A stretch of DNA of 38,628 nucleotides from Alphaproteobacteria bacterium (GTDB taxonomy: Bacteria > Pseudomonadota > Alphaproteobacteria > SMXQ01), in NCBI GenBank assembly GCA_004356985.1, contig SMXQ01000124.1, positions 1 through 38,628 on the forward strand, given 5' to 3'. Of this stretch, positions 28,369-37,082 are shown one piece after another. The position numbers and the translations under genes are program-made. Under the pieces are notes generated by a model. The model did not search any database. It was given only the letters and a program-made list of their open reading frames with translations, and was not told where the DNA came from. The stretch's first letter is position 1. Each line of letters starts with the position of its first letter.

Positions 28369-30424
28369 CGGTGCCCGTCTTCTCAGCCCCGCGGGCCAAC
28401 GATTCGGTGCATCGCGCCATGGTGACCGACGCCCGGCTGATGGGGTCGGTCATGTAGAAATTGTCGATGGTTGCCACGAAGGGCGCCCGGTCCATGTCGC
28501 CGGCGGCGCCGAAGGCGGCCCACGGGGCCCCCACCACCGCGTCAAGGGCGCCGAAGATGGCGTTGGACTCGACCATGCGGGCGCGCAAGGCGTCGATGGA
28601 ATCATAGGCAAGGGTCTTACCCAGGACCGCCGAGAAGGCGCGGATAATGGCCCAATCCTCCTTGGCCTCGCCCGGCGGGAAATGGGCCGCCAGGGCGCGC
28701 TGCACCCGGCCTTCGGTATTGACATAGGTGGCGTTCTTTTCGGTGTAGGCGGCGCCCGGCAGGATCACGTCGGCACGATTGGCGCCGGCATCCCCGTGGT
28801 GGCCTTGGTAGACCACGAAGGCATCGCCCAGGCCCGTCATGTCGATCTCGTCGGCGCCCAACAGCCAGACCAGGCCGATCTCCCCGGATTTGGCGCCGGC
28901 CAGGATGCCGCCGACATCGCGGCCCCCGTCGCCCGGCAGGACTCCGAGCTCCATGCCCCCCACCCGGCTCGCCGCGCGCTGCAGCAGGTTGAACCCGTTC
29001 CAGTCGTCACCGACACAGCCGAAGCGCTCGGCGACCGCGCGGGCGGCGAATAGGACCGCCGCCCCGTCGGCGCGCGCGACCGCGCCCGACCCCAAGATCA
29101 CCATGGGCCGCCGGGCGTCGTCCAGGCGCGCGCAAAATTCGTGGCGGCCCTCGGCGACGGCGCTGAGCGTCTCCGGCCCGGGCCCAAGATGGGTCGTTGG
29201 GTAGGTGAGGTCGGCATCCTCGCCGATGACGCCGATGGGGAATCCGCCGCGCGCCCAACGCCCGCGCAAACGGGTATTGATGATGGCCGCCTCAAAGCGC
29301 GGATTGGCGCCGATGATCAGGCAGGCATCGGCGGCGTCGATGCCGGCGATGGTGGAATTGAAAAGCCAGGCGGCCCGCGCGTCGCGCCCGATCTTGGCGC
29401 CGTCCTGGCGGCAATCGATGTGGGGCGAGCCCAGCGCCGCCATGAGGTCCTTCAGCGCCGCCATGGATTCGCAATCGCAGAGGTCGCCGGCGATGGCGGC
29501 GACGGCGGTGGGATCGAGTTCCTTGATGCGCCCGGCGATGGCGGTGAAGGCCTCGTCCCAGCTGGCGGCGGTGAGCTTTCCGCCGCGGCGCACATAGGGC
29601 CGGTCCAGGCGCTGGCGCATGAGCCCGTCATAGGCGAAACGGGTCTTGTCGGAGATCCATTCCTCGTTCACGTCCTCGTTGAGGCGGGGCAGGATTCGCT
29701 TGACCTCGGCGCCCAGGGTATCGACGCGGATGTTGGACCCCACCGCGTCCAGGACGTCCACGGATTCGGCCTTGCGCAATTCCCAGGACCGGGCGGTAAA
29801 GGCGAAAGGCTTGGAGGTGAGCGCGCCCACCGGGCAAAGGTCGATCATGTTGCCCGACATTTCCGAGGTGATCGCCTTGCCCACAGTGGTGACGATCTCC
29901 ATGTGCTCGCCGCGGCCGGTGGCGCCCAGTTCTTCGACGCCGGCGATTTCGGTGGCGAAACGGATGCAGCGGGTGCAGTGGATGCAGCGCGTCATCTCGG
30001 TCTTGATCAGCGGGCCGAAATCCTTGTCGGACACGGCACGCTTGTTTTCCGCGAACCGCGAGCGGTCCAAGCCGTAGTACAGCGCCTGGTCCTGGAGATC
30101 GCATTCGCCGCCCTGGTCGCAGATCGGGCAATCCAGCGGGTGGTTGATGAGAAGCATCTCCATCACTCCGCGCCGGGCCTTTACCACCATTTCCGAATTG
30201 GTCTTCACCTCCATGCCGTCGCTCACCGGCATGGCGCACGACGCCGCCGGCTTGGGCGGGCCGGGGGCGACCTCGACCAGGCACATGCGGCAATTGCCGG
30301 CGATGGACAGCCGGTCGTGGTAACAGAAGCGCGGAATCTCGACCCCCGCCTGTTCGCAGGCCTGCAGCACCGTGGTGCCGGGCTCGACCTCGATCTCGGT
30401 GCCGTCGATGGTGACTTTGAGCAT
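28361..30424 (-). CDS. nuoG: NADH-quinone oxidoreductase subunit G
   Basis: Largest peripheral subunit (687 residues), relaying electrons through several clusters. The N-terminal ferredoxin domain has Cys34, 45, 48 and 63 for a 2Fe-2S centre. Then come [18 protein letters not shown] (His and three Cys) and [10 protein letters not shown] for 4Fe-4S centres. The rest is the molybdopterin-oxidoreductase-like domain without cofactor-binding features. The ATG at 30424 has no strong ribosome-binding site. Normally nuoG follows nuoF directly, but here two extra genes intervene, with an 11-base direct repeat just before the start. Confidence 0.96.
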   Translation of the reverse strand: MLKVTIDGTEIEVEPGTTVLQACEQAGVEIPRFCYHDRLSIAGNCRMCLVEVAPGPPKPAASCAMPVSDGMEVKTNSEMVVKARRGVMEMLLINHPLDCPICDQGGECDLQDQALYYGLDRSRFAENKRAVSDKDFGPLIKTEMTRCIHCTRCIRFATEIAGVEELGATGRGEHMEIVTTVGKAITSEMSGNMIDLCPVGALTSKPFAFTARSWELRKAESVDVLDAVGSNIRVDTLGAEVKRILPRLNEDVNEEWISDKTRFAYDGLMRQRLDRPYVRRGGKLTAASWDEAFTAIAGRIKELDPTAVAAIAGDLCDCESMAALKDLMAALGSPHIDCRQDGAKIGRDARAAWLFNSTIAGIDAADACLIIGANPRFEAAIINTRLRGRWARGGFPIGVIGEDADLTYPTTHLGPGPETLSAVAEGRHEFCARLDDARRPMVILGSGAVARADGAAVLFAARAVAERFGCVGDDWNGFNLLQRAASRVGGMELGVLPGDGGRDVGGILAGAKSGEIGLVWLLGADEIDMTGLGDAFVVYQGHHGDAGANRADVILPGAAYTEKNATYVNTEGRVQRALAAHFPPGEAKEDWAIIRAFSAVLGKTLAYDSIDALRARMVESNAIFGALDAVVGAPWAAFGAAGDMDRAPFVATIDNFYMTDPISRASVTMARCTESLARGAEKTGTDG

Positions 30425-30427
30425 CAG

Positions 30428-30457
30428 GGATTACCAATGAGAATAAGGATTGCCAAT
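30428..30457. repeat. Short direct repeat between the inserted cassette and nuoG
   Basis: GGATTACCAAT (30428-30438) and GGATTGCCAAT (30447-30457) match in 10 of 11 bases and lie eight bases apart, exactly filling the gap between the small-protein stop and the nuoG start. They could be a scar of the cassette insertion or a regulatory site. Confidence 0.5.
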
Positions 30458-30458
30458 A

Positions 30459-30665
30459 CTATTTCTCGCCGCCACCAGACGAGCTTCCTGAACCTCCGCC
30501 CCCGCTCCCCGACTTGGGCTTCGAGGTCGGCGGAGTCGATGACCCAGACGTGGTCGGTTGATAACCCCCACTCTCAATGATGAGCCTTGTTCCAACGAGC
30601 CTATCAGTCCAACTTTTTTTGGGAGCAGAAGGTTTTGGCGGGGTCTTTATCGGCGTATCAGCCAT
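30459..30665 (-). CDS. Small Ser/Gly-tailed protein of unknown function
   Basis: 68 residues from ATG 30665, which has a strong AGGAGA seven bases upstream; the next upstream ATG (30725) is inside the preceding gene. The N-terminal 16 residues are rich in Pro and Lys, followed by a more ordered core KKSWTDRLVGTRLIIESGGY, and then a tail of Ser, Gly, Thr and Pro with poly-Gly/Ser runs. No membrane segment or signal is visible. It begins 22 bases after the DUF6338-like gene and looks like its partner. It is unrelated to any complex I subunit I know. Confidence 0.7.
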   Translation of the reverse strand: MADTPIKTPPKPSAPKKSWTDRLVGTRLIIESGGYQPTTSGSSTPPTSKPKSGSGGGGSGSSSGGGEK

Positions 30666-30687
30666 ACGTTGTCTCCTGGCGTTGTGG

Positions 30688-31278
30688 TTACTCGGGGTCA
30701 AACACCTTGATGTGCTTGTAGTCATCTGGCCTCAGAATAATTCCGGGACTACCGTTTAGTGGATTAATGAAATTACCCGAGAGATCGATTTCCCAAAGTT
30801 CTTCGATATAGATATGGCCTGGCTCCGGGTAGGCGCTGGCATAGGAATGAATATCGTATCGGCCACCCACGACGGTGCCATCTTTAAGTGTGAGTTGAAC
30901 CCAGCAGGCACTGCCTTTCTTGAAAAAATAATCCCAGGCCGTCTTTGGTTGCAGACCAATCCAGTGCCATTTTTCTGCAACGCGGAGGAGCCACACCATT
31001 AGAATTGGCCAGATCACGGGCATGACAATGAAACACACAACGACGATGCCCCAAGCCCGCGAGGGGTGAAGCGCCACGAACCCATCGACAAAAAGAAATT
31101 GTATTGGCCAAATGAGGATTACAAAGTTCAGCAAACTAAAGCAGATCGCTTCCAGAACCTTGTCACGCAGCAAGTGTGATTCTTGTGGCACCTTTAAACC
31201 ATAAACATACATGGAAATCGCGCCAGGCAACACGAACCCGGTGAATAGCAAGAGATACTCGATCTTCAACTCCGGCAT
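30688..31278 (-). CDS. DUF6338-like membrane protein inserted in the nuo operon
   Basis: 196 residues. Three or so hydrophobic segments occupy the first half (YLLLFTGFVLPGAISMYVYG, a segment near 45-70, and WGIVVVCFIVMPVIWPILMVW). A soluble C-terminal domain of about 85 residues is predicted to be beta-rich, with CWVQLTLKDGTVVGGRYD and IYIEELWEIDLSGNF, reminiscent of a small SH3/Sm-like barrel. I associate this architecture with DUF6338, whose function is unknown. The gene is AT-richer than nuoF and nuoG on either side. It starts 12 bases after the nuoF stop with a GGGGG ribosome-binding run that belongs to the nuoF end. Confidence 0.78.
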   Translation of the reverse strand: MPELKIEYLLLFTGFVLPGAISMYVYGLKVPQESHLLRDKVLEAICFSLLNFVILIWPIQFLFVDGFVALHPSRAWGIVVVCFIVMPVIWPILMVWLLRVAEKWHWIGLQPKTAWDYFFKKGSACWVQLTLKDGTVVGGRYDIHSYASAYPEPGHIYIEELWEIDLSGNFINPLNGSPGIILRPDDYKHIKVFDPE

Positions 31279-31290
31279 AATGGCCCCCGC

Positions 31291-32583
31291 CTACGCCGCG
31301 CGGCCGCCCTTGGCGGCCTGGGTGGTTTCGATGCGCTTTTCGATCTCCGGCCGGAAATGCCGGATCAGGCCCTGGATCGGCCAGGCCGCCGCGTCCCCCA
31401 GCGCGCAGATGGTATGGCCTTCGATCTCGGTGGTCACTTCCAGAAGCATGTCGATTTCCGATAGTTCCGCCCGGCCTTGCACCAGGCGTTCCATCACCCG
31501 CCACATCCAGCCCGTGCCCTCCCGGCAGGGCGTGCATTGGCCGCAGCTTTCATGCATGTAGAATTTCGACAGCCGGGCGATGGCGGCGATGATATCGGTG
31601 GACTTGTCCATGACGATGACCGCCGCCGTGCCCAAGCCCGACTTCACGTCCTTCAGGGCGTCGAAATCCATATGCACGGTTTCGCAGATCGACTTGGGGA
31701 TCAACGGCACCGAAGAGCCGCCGGGAATCACCGCCAGCAGATTGCCCCAGCCGCCGCGCACCCCCCCGGCATGCTTTTCGATCAGCTCTTTCAAGGGGAT
31801 GCCCATTTCTTCTTCCACATTGCAGGGCTCATTGACGTGCCCCGAGATGCAGAACACCTTGGTGCCGGTGTTGTTGGGCCGGCCGAGACCGGCGAACCAC
31901 GCGGCGCCACGGCGGAGGATCGTCGGCGCGACGGCGATGGTCTCGACGTTGTTGACCGTGGTCGGGCATCCGTAGAGTCCGGCGGCCGCGGGAAACGGCG
32001 GCTTCAGGCGCGGCTGGCCCTTCTTGCCCTCGAGGCTTTCGAGGAGCGCCGTTTCCTCGCCGCAGATATAAGCGCCGGCGCCGCGGTGGAGGTAAAGGTC
32101 GAAATCGAAGCCCGAACCGCAGGCATCGGGGCCGATCAGGCCGGCCGCGTAGGCCTGGTCGATGGCCGCCTGAAGGTTCTCGGCCTCGCGATAAAACTCG
32201 CCGCGGATGTAGATATAGGCGGCATGGGCGTTCATGGCGGAAGAGGCTAACAAAGCCCCTTCCACCAGCTTATGGGGGTCGTTGCGCATCATGTCCCGGT
32301 CCTTGCAGGTGCCGGGTTCGCCTTCGTCGGCGTTGATGACCAGGTAATTGGGCCGTCCGTCCTTGGAATCCTGGGGCATGAAGGACCATTTCACCCCCGC
32401 CGGAAAACCCGCGCCGCCGCGTCCGCGCAGGCCCGATTCCTTGATCTCCTCGATGATCCAGGCCGCGCCCTTGGCCATGATGGCCTTGGTCCCGTCCCAG
32501 TCGCCGCGGGCGCGGGCGCCGTCCAGCCGCCAATCCTCGAAGCCGTAGAGGTTGGTGAAGACGCGGTCCTTGTCGGCAAGCAT
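31291..32583 (-). CDS. nuoF: NADH-quinone oxidoreductase subunit F
   Basis: NADH-binding subunit with FMN and cluster N3, 430 residues. [10 protein letters not shown] (54-63) binds NADH; a second Gly-rich stretch, [23 protein letters not shown], contacts FMN. The 4Fe-4S ligands are in [12 protein letters not shown], with the fourth Cys in [12 protein letters not shown]. It starts one base after the nuoE stop. The C-terminus is complete and ends in GRAA before the inserted cassette, so the insertion did not break the gene. Confidence 0.97.
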   Translation of the reverse strand: MLADKDRVFTNLYGFEDWRLDGARARGDWDGTKAIMAKGAAWIIEEIKESGLRGRGGAGFPAGVKWSFMPQDSKDGRPNYLVINADEGEPGTCKDRDMMRNDPHKLVEGALLASSAMNAHAAYIYIRGEFYREAENLQAAIDQAYAAGLIGPDACGSGFDFDLYLHRGAGAYICGEETALLESLEGKKGQPRLKPPFPAAAGLYGCPTTVNNVETIAVAPTILRRGAAWFAGLGRPNNTGTKVFCISGHVNEPCNVEEEMGIPLKELIEKHAGGVRGGWGNLLAVIPGGSSVPLIPKSICETVHMDFDALKDVKSGLGTAAVIVMDKSTDIIAAIARLSKFYMHESCGQCTPCREGTGWMWRVMERLVQGRAELSEIDMLLEVTTEIEGHTICALGDAAAWPIQGLIRHFRPEIEKRIETTQAAKGGRAA

Positions 32584-32584
32584 C

Positions 32585-33190
32585 TCAGCCCTCCCCCGGG
32601 GAATCTTGGCCCCGGAGAGTCTTGGCGCCGGAGACCGGCTCGGTGCCCCGGCGCGCCGATTGCGGCCCCGGCGTGAGGGCCGTCCCGGCCTTGACGGCCT
32701 CGACCAGGGCGACGGCGCTTTCGGGGCTCAAATCCTCGTAGTAATCGTCGCCGATCTGCACCAAGGGCGCGTTGACGCAGGCGCCCAGGCATTCCACCTC
32801 ACGCAGGGTGAAGGCGCCGTCCGCGCTGGTCTCTCCCAAGGCGATGCCCAGCGCGCCTTCCAAGGCGGCGACGATCCCCGCCGACCCGCCAAGCCAGCAG
32901 GGCGTGGTGGTGCAAACATTGATGCAGGTGCGCCCCACCGGATCGAGGTCGAACATGGTGTAGAAGGTCGCCACCTCCCATACCCTGATCTCGGCCATCT
33001 CCAGCAGCTCGGCAACGGCATGGACAGCCGCCCGGGGCAGCCAGCCGGTCTGGCGCTGGGCGAGATCGAGCAGCGGCAACACCGCGCTTTGCTGGCGGCC
33101 TTGGGGATACCTGGCGATGATCGCCTCGGCGGTTTTCATGTTTTCGTCGTTAAAGGCGAAGCTGACCGGCTGTTCCATGATCTCGCTCAC
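32585..33190 (-). CDS. nuoE: NADH-quinone oxidoreductase subunit E
   Basis: Thioredoxin-like 2Fe-2S subunit (cluster N1a) that partners NuoF. I take GTG 33190 as start: it overlaps the nuoD stop (GTGA) and has GGGGAG about nine bases upstream, giving 201 residues; ATG 33178 is the alternative. Ligands are Cys93 and Cys98 in CTTTPC and Cys134 and Cys138 in CLGAC. Other family marks are [11 protein letters not shown] and the [15 protein letters not shown] stretch. The last 30 residues form a charged, variable tail. Confidence 0.95.
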   Translation of the reverse strand: MSEIMEQPVSFAFNDENMKTAEAIIARYPQGRQQSAVLPLLDLAQRQTGWLPRAAVHAVAELLEMAEIRVWEVATFYTMFDLDPVGRTCINVCTTTPCWLGGSAGIVAALEGALGIALGETSADGAFTLREVECLGACVNAPLVQIGDDYYEDLSPESAVALVEAVKAGTALTPGPQSARRGTEPVSGAKTLRGQDSPGEG

Positions 33191-34365
33191 CGGTCGATCT
33201 CCCCGAAAACGATATCCAGCGAGCCGATGATCGACACCACGTCGGCCAGCATGTGGCCCTTGCACAGGAAATCCAGCCCCTGGAGATGGGCGAATCCCGG
33301 CGCCCTGATCTTGCAGCGGTAGGGTCGATTGGTGCCGTCGGACACCACGTAGACGCCGAATTCGCCCTTGGGCGCCTCGACGGCGGTGTAGGTCTCGCCC
33401 GCCGGCACGTGATAGCCCTCGGTATAGAGCTTGAAGTGGTGGATCAGCGCTTCCATGGAGTGTTTCATCTCGGCCCGCGGCGGCGGAACGATCTTATGGT
33501 CGTCCACGGTCACCGGCCCGCCGGGCATGTCATCGATGCATTGGCGCATGATCTTGAGGCTCTGGCGCATTTCCTCCATGCGCACGAGATAGCGCGCGAA
33601 GCAATCCCCCGTCTTGCCCACCGGCACGTCGAAATCGACCCGGGCGTAGGCATCATAGGGCTGGGCCTTGCGGAGATCCCAGGCCACGTCGGAGCCCCGC
33701 AACATGGGCCCCGTGAAACCCCAGTCGATGGCCTCGCGGGCCGAGCACACGCCGATATCCACCGTGCGCTGGCGGAAAATGCGGTTGTCGCTCAGAAGCC
33801 CCTCGACGTCGTCGAGATGGGCGGGGAAGGAATCGCAAAAGGCGAGGATGTCCTCGGTCAAGCCATGGGGCAGGTCCATATGCACCCCGCCCGGCCGAAA
33901 ATAGGCGGCGTGAAGGCGCGCGCCCGAGGCGCGTTCGTAGAATTCCATCAGCTTCTCGCGCTCTTCGAAGCCCCAAAGCAGCGGCGTCATGGCGCCCAAG
34001 TCCAACGCCATGGTGGTGATGGAGAGAATGTGGTTGAGGATGCGGCTGATCTCGGCGAACAGCACCCGGATGTACTGGGCCCGGGGCGGCGGGACGATGC
34101 CCAGAAGCTTTTCCACGGCCAGCGCGAAGGCGTGTTCCTGGGACATCGGCGCGACGTAGTCGAGACGGTCGAAATAGGGCACCGCCTGGAGATAGGTCTT
34201 GTATTCGATCAACTTCTCCGTGCCGCGGTGAAGCAGGCCGATATGCGGATCGGCCCGCTCGACGATCTCGCCGTCCATCTCCAACACCAGGCGCAGGACG
34301 CCGTGGGCGGCGGGATGCTGGGGCCCGAAATTAAGCGCGAAATTCTGGATCTGGGATTCAGCCAT
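33187..34365 (-). CDS. nuoD: NADH-quinone oxidoreductase subunit D
   Basis: 49-kDa subunit lining the quinone site, homologous to hydrogenase large subunits. From ATG 34365 (MAESQIQN), which follows GGAGAGG, it has 392 residues; an in-frame ATG at 34377 is possible. The quinone-site loop [18 protein letters not shown] and the [26 protein letters not shown] stretch are intact; the C-terminus ends [13 protein letters not shown] as in other bacteria. The start overlaps nuoC by 8 bases. Confidence 0.97.
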   Translation of the reverse strand: MAESQIQNFALNFGPQHPAAHGVLRLVLEMDGEIVERADPHIGLLHRGTEKLIEYKTYLQAVPYFDRLDYVAPMSQEHAFALAVEKLLGIVPPPRAQYIRVLFAEISRILNHILSITTMALDLGAMTPLLWGFEEREKLMEFYERASGARLHAAYFRPGGVHMDLPHGLTEDILAFCDSFPAHLDDVEGLLSDNRIFRQRTVDIGVCSAREAIDWGFTGPMLRGSDVAWDLRKAQPYDAYARVDFDVPVGKTGDCFARYLVRMEEMRQSLKIMRQCIDDMPGGPVTVDDHKIVPPPRAEMKHSMEALIHHFKLYTEGYHVPAGETYTAVEAPKGEFGVYVVSDGTNRPYRCKIRAPGFAHLQGLDFLCKGHMLADVVSIIGSLDIVFGEIDR

Positions 34366-34999
34366 TGCCCTCTCCATTGCCGTCGCCGCTCCCCGGCATG
34401 GCCTGGCGCATGGCCTCGGCCCCTTCCCAGGGACTCAGGAAATCGAAGTTGCGGAATTCCTGGTCGAGCTTGACCGGTTCATAGACGACGCGTTTCTGCT
34501 GCTCGTCATAGCGCACCTCCACATAACCCGTGAGGGGAAAATCCTTGCGCAGCGGATGCCCCTCGAAACCGTAATCGGTGAGGATGCGGCGCAGGTCGGG
34601 ATGGCCGGAAAAAAGCACGCCGAAAAGATCCCAGGTTTCCCGTTCCCACCAGCCGGCGGCCGAATAGACCGCCGTGACCGACGGCACCGGCGTCACCGCA
34701 TCGGTGGTAAGCTTGACCCGCACGCGGTGGTTCTGGCGCATGGAAAGCAGGTGGTAGACGACCTCGAACCGCTCTTTGCGGTCGGGATAGTCGACGCCGC
34801 AGATATCGATCAACTGATGCATCTGGCAACTGGTGTCGTCGCGCAACGCCGTCAATATCTTGACGATCGGCTCGCGCCGGACGGAAACGGTCAATTCCCC
34901 ATTGACGAGAACGACGCCGAGCACGTCGTCGGGCAGCAGCACTCGGATGTAGTTCCCCAACTCGTTGAGGGCTTCAAGGCGTTCGCTTTGTTCGTCCAT
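34358..34999 (-). CDS. nuoC: NADH-quinone oxidoreductase subunit C
   Basis: 30-kDa peripheral subunit that docks NuoD. From ATG 34999 it has 213 residues; a TTG at 35017 would add six. The 30-kDa signature is [37 protein letters not shown], followed by a tyrosine-rich end and a short Gly-rich tail. Ribosome-binding sequence is weak at both starts, so the exact N-terminus is uncertain. Separate nuoC and nuoD genes are normal for alphaproteobacteria, unlike the E. coli fusion. Confidence 0.94.
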   Translation of the reverse strand: MDEQSERLEALNELGNYIRVLLPDDVLGVVLVNGELTVSVRREPIVKILTALRDDTSCQMHQLIDICGVDYPDRKERFEVVYHLLSMRQNHRVRVKLTTDAVTPVPSVTAVYSAAGWWERETWDLFGVLFSGHPDLRRILTDYGFEGHPLRKDFPLTGYVEVRYDEQQKRVVYEPVKLDQEFRNFDFLSPWEGAEAMRQAMPGSGDGNGEGNG

Positions 35000-35041
35000 G
35001 AATTCTTGGTCTGCCAATTCCCGGTTGGGCCGGCGTTGGGT

Positions 35042-35593
35042 TCAACGCATGAGGGTGCCGGTACGGCGAATTTTCTTTTGCAGCTGGAGGATGCCGTAGA
35101 GCAATGCTTCGGCCGTCGGCGGACAGCCCGGCACGTAGATATCGATGGGCACGATGCGGTCGCAGCCGCGCACCACCGAATAGGAATAGTGGTAATAGCC
35201 GCCGCCATTGGCGCAAGACCCCATGGAGATCACCCAGCGCGGCTCGGCCATCTGGTCGTATACCCGGCGCAGCGCCGGCGCCATCTTGTTGGTCAGCGTG
35301 CCGGCCACGATCATCACGTCGGACTGGCGCGGGCTCCCGCGAAAGACGATCCCGAACCGGTCGAGATCGTAGCGGCTGGCCGCGGTCTGCATCATCTCCA
35401 CCGCGCAACAGGCGAGGCCGAAGGTCATGGGCCAGAGCGAACCGGTCCGCGCCCAATTCACCAGGGCATCGACTTTGGCGACGATGAATCCCTTCTGCTG
35501 GAATTCCTCGGATACCCCGCGCAAGACCCGGTCCTGCTCGGTTTTCGGCCCCGATGCACCGCCCAGCGCGGCGCTGTCACCGGTGACGGTCAT
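35042..35593 (-). CDS. nuoB: NADH-quinone oxidoreductase subunit B
   Basis: Carries cluster N2, the last electron carrier before quinone. From ATG 35593 (AGGTG seven bases upstream) it has 183 residues. The four ligands are adjacent Cys62-Cys63 ([10 protein letters not shown]), Cys127 ([11 protein letters not shown]) and Cys157 ([14 protein letters not shown]). The N-terminal 20 residues are variable. A TTG at 35608 would add five residues and is less likely. Confidence 0.97.
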   Translation of the reverse strand: MTVTGDSAALGGASGPKTEQDRVLRGVSEEFQQKGFIVAKVDALVNWARTGSLWPMTFGLACCAVEMMQTAASRYDLDRFGIVFRGSPRQSDVMIVAGTLTNKMAPALRRVYDQMAEPRWVISMGSCANGGGYYHYSYSVVRGCDRIVPIDIYVPGCPPTAEALLYGILQLQKKIRRTGTLMR

Positions 35594-35623
35594 GGCGGCA
35601 CCTGGCAATGGCGCAAGATCGGG

Positions 35624-35989
35624 TTATTCCCACTCCAGCGCCCCTTTCTTCCATTCGTAAATGAAACCGATGGTCAACACGGCCAGAAATATCATCATGG
35701 ACCACAGGCCCAGTTGCCCGATGTCGCCCAGCGCGACCGCCCAGGGAAACAGGAAGGCGACCTCCAGGTCGAAGATGATGAACAAAATGGCGACCAGGTA
35801 AAACCGCACGTCGAAACGGCCGCGCGCGTCCTCGAAAGGATCGAAGCCGCATTCATAGGGTGAAAGCTTTGCCTGGTCGGGCTTCTGCTGGGCGACGATC
35901 AGCGACGCGGCCAGCATCAAGACGGCCATGGCGACGGCGATGCCGAGAAAGATCAGAATGGGAAGGTATTGAACGAGAAGTTCCTGCAT
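35624..35989 (-). CDS. nuoA: NADH-quinone oxidoreductase subunit A
   Basis: First gene of the complex I operon; a 121-residue membrane subunit with three helices. The loop with [23 protein letters not shown] contains the conserved Cys that is exposed in the de-active state of complex I, and [12 protein letters not shown] is the second signature. The ATG at 35989 lies 160 bases after the tRNA-Asp gene. A TATAGT element (minus strand, plus 36069-36074) could be the -10 of the nuo promoter, but I see no matching -35. Confidence 0.97.
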   Translation of the reverse strand: MQELLVQYLPILIFLGIAVAMAVLMLAASLIVAQQKPDQAKLSPYECGFDPFEDARGRFDVRFYLVAILFIIFDLEVAFLFPWAVALGDIGQLGLWSMMIFLAVLTIGFIYEWKKGALEWE

Positions 35990-36150
35990 CTCACCAACCC
36001 CAAGCCCCGTGAAACAATCGAAGAAGCGGCGCCTTGACCAAGCCGGAGAGCCATCCTGGCGCCGCTACACTATAAACTTAAGGACGGCATGAATAGTAAA
36101 CAATGCCTCATCGCCAACAAACGGTGAAATTCCCCTGCAAGGCCCGGAAA

Positions 36151-36227
36151 TGGCGGGAGTGACGGGACTCGAACCCGCGGCCTCTGGCGTGACAGGCCAG
36201 CGCTCTAACCAACTGAGCTACACCCCC
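36151..36227 (-). tRNA. tRNA-Asp (GTC)
   Basis: A 77-base cloverleaf including an encoded CCA. Acceptor GGGGGTG pairs with CACTCCC (one G-U). The D-arm is GCTC/GAGC, the anticodon arm CTGGC/GCCAG with loop CTGTCAC and anticodon GTC (plus 36191-36193), and the T-arm GCGGG/CCCGT with loop TTCGAGT. In alphaproteobacteria a tRNA-Asp often lies just upstream of nuoA, so this marks the edge of conserved gene order. Confidence 0.97.
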
Positions 36228-36271
36228 TCAAGGGGCTCTCCGGCACGGCGTGAGCGACGCTGAGAGGGCTT

Positions 36272-36300
36272 GATGTATCTCCTGGCCCGGTCCATGTCAA
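36272..36300 (-). promoter_or_regulatory. Sigma70-type promoter for tRNA-Asp
   Basis: On the minus strand a perfect -35 TTGACA (plus 36295-36300) is followed after 17 bases by TACATC (plus 36272-36277), an acceptable -10. Transcription would start about 40 bases before the tRNA. This is the clearest promoter in the window. Confidence 0.65.
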
Positions 36301-36461
36301 GGCGCCATGGCCTGCCCTGAGACCGTGCGCCAAAGCCTTTGTGAAGGCCTCAGCTCTGCCCCGCCACGGCCACGAAGTGATCGACGAATTCGTGGTGTTC
36401 GCCCCTGGCTGATTGGGCGGGGGTACAAACGGCCACCTACCCAAATTTCAATCCAAGTCCT
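36301..36461. other. Non-coding stretch upstream of the tRNA promoter
   Basis: No gene could be recognised between the tRNA promoter and the first palindromic repeat. One plus-strand frame is open to a stop at about 36420 (ending DEFVVFAPG), which might be the tail of a destroyed gene, but I cannot match it to a family. The hupB and lon genes that often precede this tRNA in the class are not here. Confidence 0.4.
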
Positions 36462-36507
36462 GTTAACCTGATGTCTGCTTGTAGCCATAAGCGGACATGA
36501 GGTTAAC
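36462..36507. repeat. Palindromic repeat copy 1 (extended)
   Basis: A 46-base inverted repeat with 19-base arms around the loop GTAGCCAT. The inner core is ATGTCTGCTT/AAGCGGACAT (one G-T pair); the outer ends are GTTAACCT/AGGTTAAC, perfect, with a single G-G mismatch between. It is the longest of four related palindromes in the last 2.2 kb. Confidence 0.85.
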
Positions 36508-36541
36508 AAGCCCGAGGGCCGATCATCTCGCCGTTAAGGTT

Positions 36542-36569
36542 ATGTCTGCTTTTAGCCAGAAGCGGACGT
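36542..36569. repeat. Palindromic repeat copy 2
   Basis: ATGTCTGCTT, loop TTAGCCAG, AAGCGGACGT. Same core and same orientation as copy 1, which ends 35 bases to the left. Its right arm runs directly into the transposase remnant, and its ATG gives that remnant an artificial start codon. Confidence 0.85.
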
Positions 36570-36763
36570 TGGCCTTGCCGAAGGAGGTGGAACACTGGTC
36601 GCTAACCACGCTACGGGAAAAGCTGGTGAAGATTGGAGCCAAGGTCGTCCGCCATGGCCGCTATGTTACTTTCCAATTGGCCGAGGTTGCCGTGCCAAGA
36701 AGCTTGTTCCAGAAAATCTTGGGCCTGATTGATGATCTACGACGAAGACCCGTTCCGGCGTAG
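36563..36763 (+). pseudogene. IS1380-family transposase, C-terminal remnant
   Basis: The frame starting in the repeat (ATG 36542) reads into RTLALPKEVEHWSLTTLREK, then LVKIGAKVVRHGRYVTFQLA and EVAVPRSLFQKIL, ending with a stop at 36763. From memory this is the end of IS1380-type (DDE group 1) transposases, where LRTLALP precedes HWSLTTLREKL. Everything before Arg-Thr-Leu, including the DDE catalytic core, is missing, so the gene is dead. The family call is by recall and needs a search. Confidence 0.7.
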
Positions 36764-37082
36764 GCCGAGGGAACCGACGGCGAGGTGAAAAGTGCGGGAG
36801 AGGTACGCCTGGATGGCGGAAAATATGGGAAAATGGCCTTCCGGGCACGGCCAACTCACCAAAATCGGACTATCGGAGGCAGCGGAGGGGAACCATTCCA
36901 GCGACGGTGCAATTTGGGTATGATCGTCATGGATTTGAAAGCTATCTGGGAAATGTCGGTTTAAATAGTTCGTGGGTGTGTTGCAGTCCCCTGTTCGCCG
37001 TGCCAATCCTGGGATGACGCTCGACCCGGCCTTTTTCCAACCCCGCCAGTGGGCGGAGCAAATCACTATTGGGAGATCTTTC
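36764..37082. other. Former IS flank and upstream region of the SPFH gene
   Basis: About 320 bases without a gene. The first 200 probably are the non-coding 3' end of the degraded insertion sequence, ending perhaps near 36963; I could not define a terminal inverted repeat. The last part holds the SPFH gene's leader, with GGGAG seven bases before the ATG at 37083. Confidence 0.4.

Noticed and set aside
36067-36115. nuo promoter with TATAGT as -10
   Set aside because: The -10 is good, but no -35 at 16-18 bases matches; the TTGTTT nearby is 23 bases away. Noted only under nuoA.
36205-36444. Minus-strand open frame over the tRNA-Asp gene
   Set aside because: It overlaps the tRNA and its promoter.
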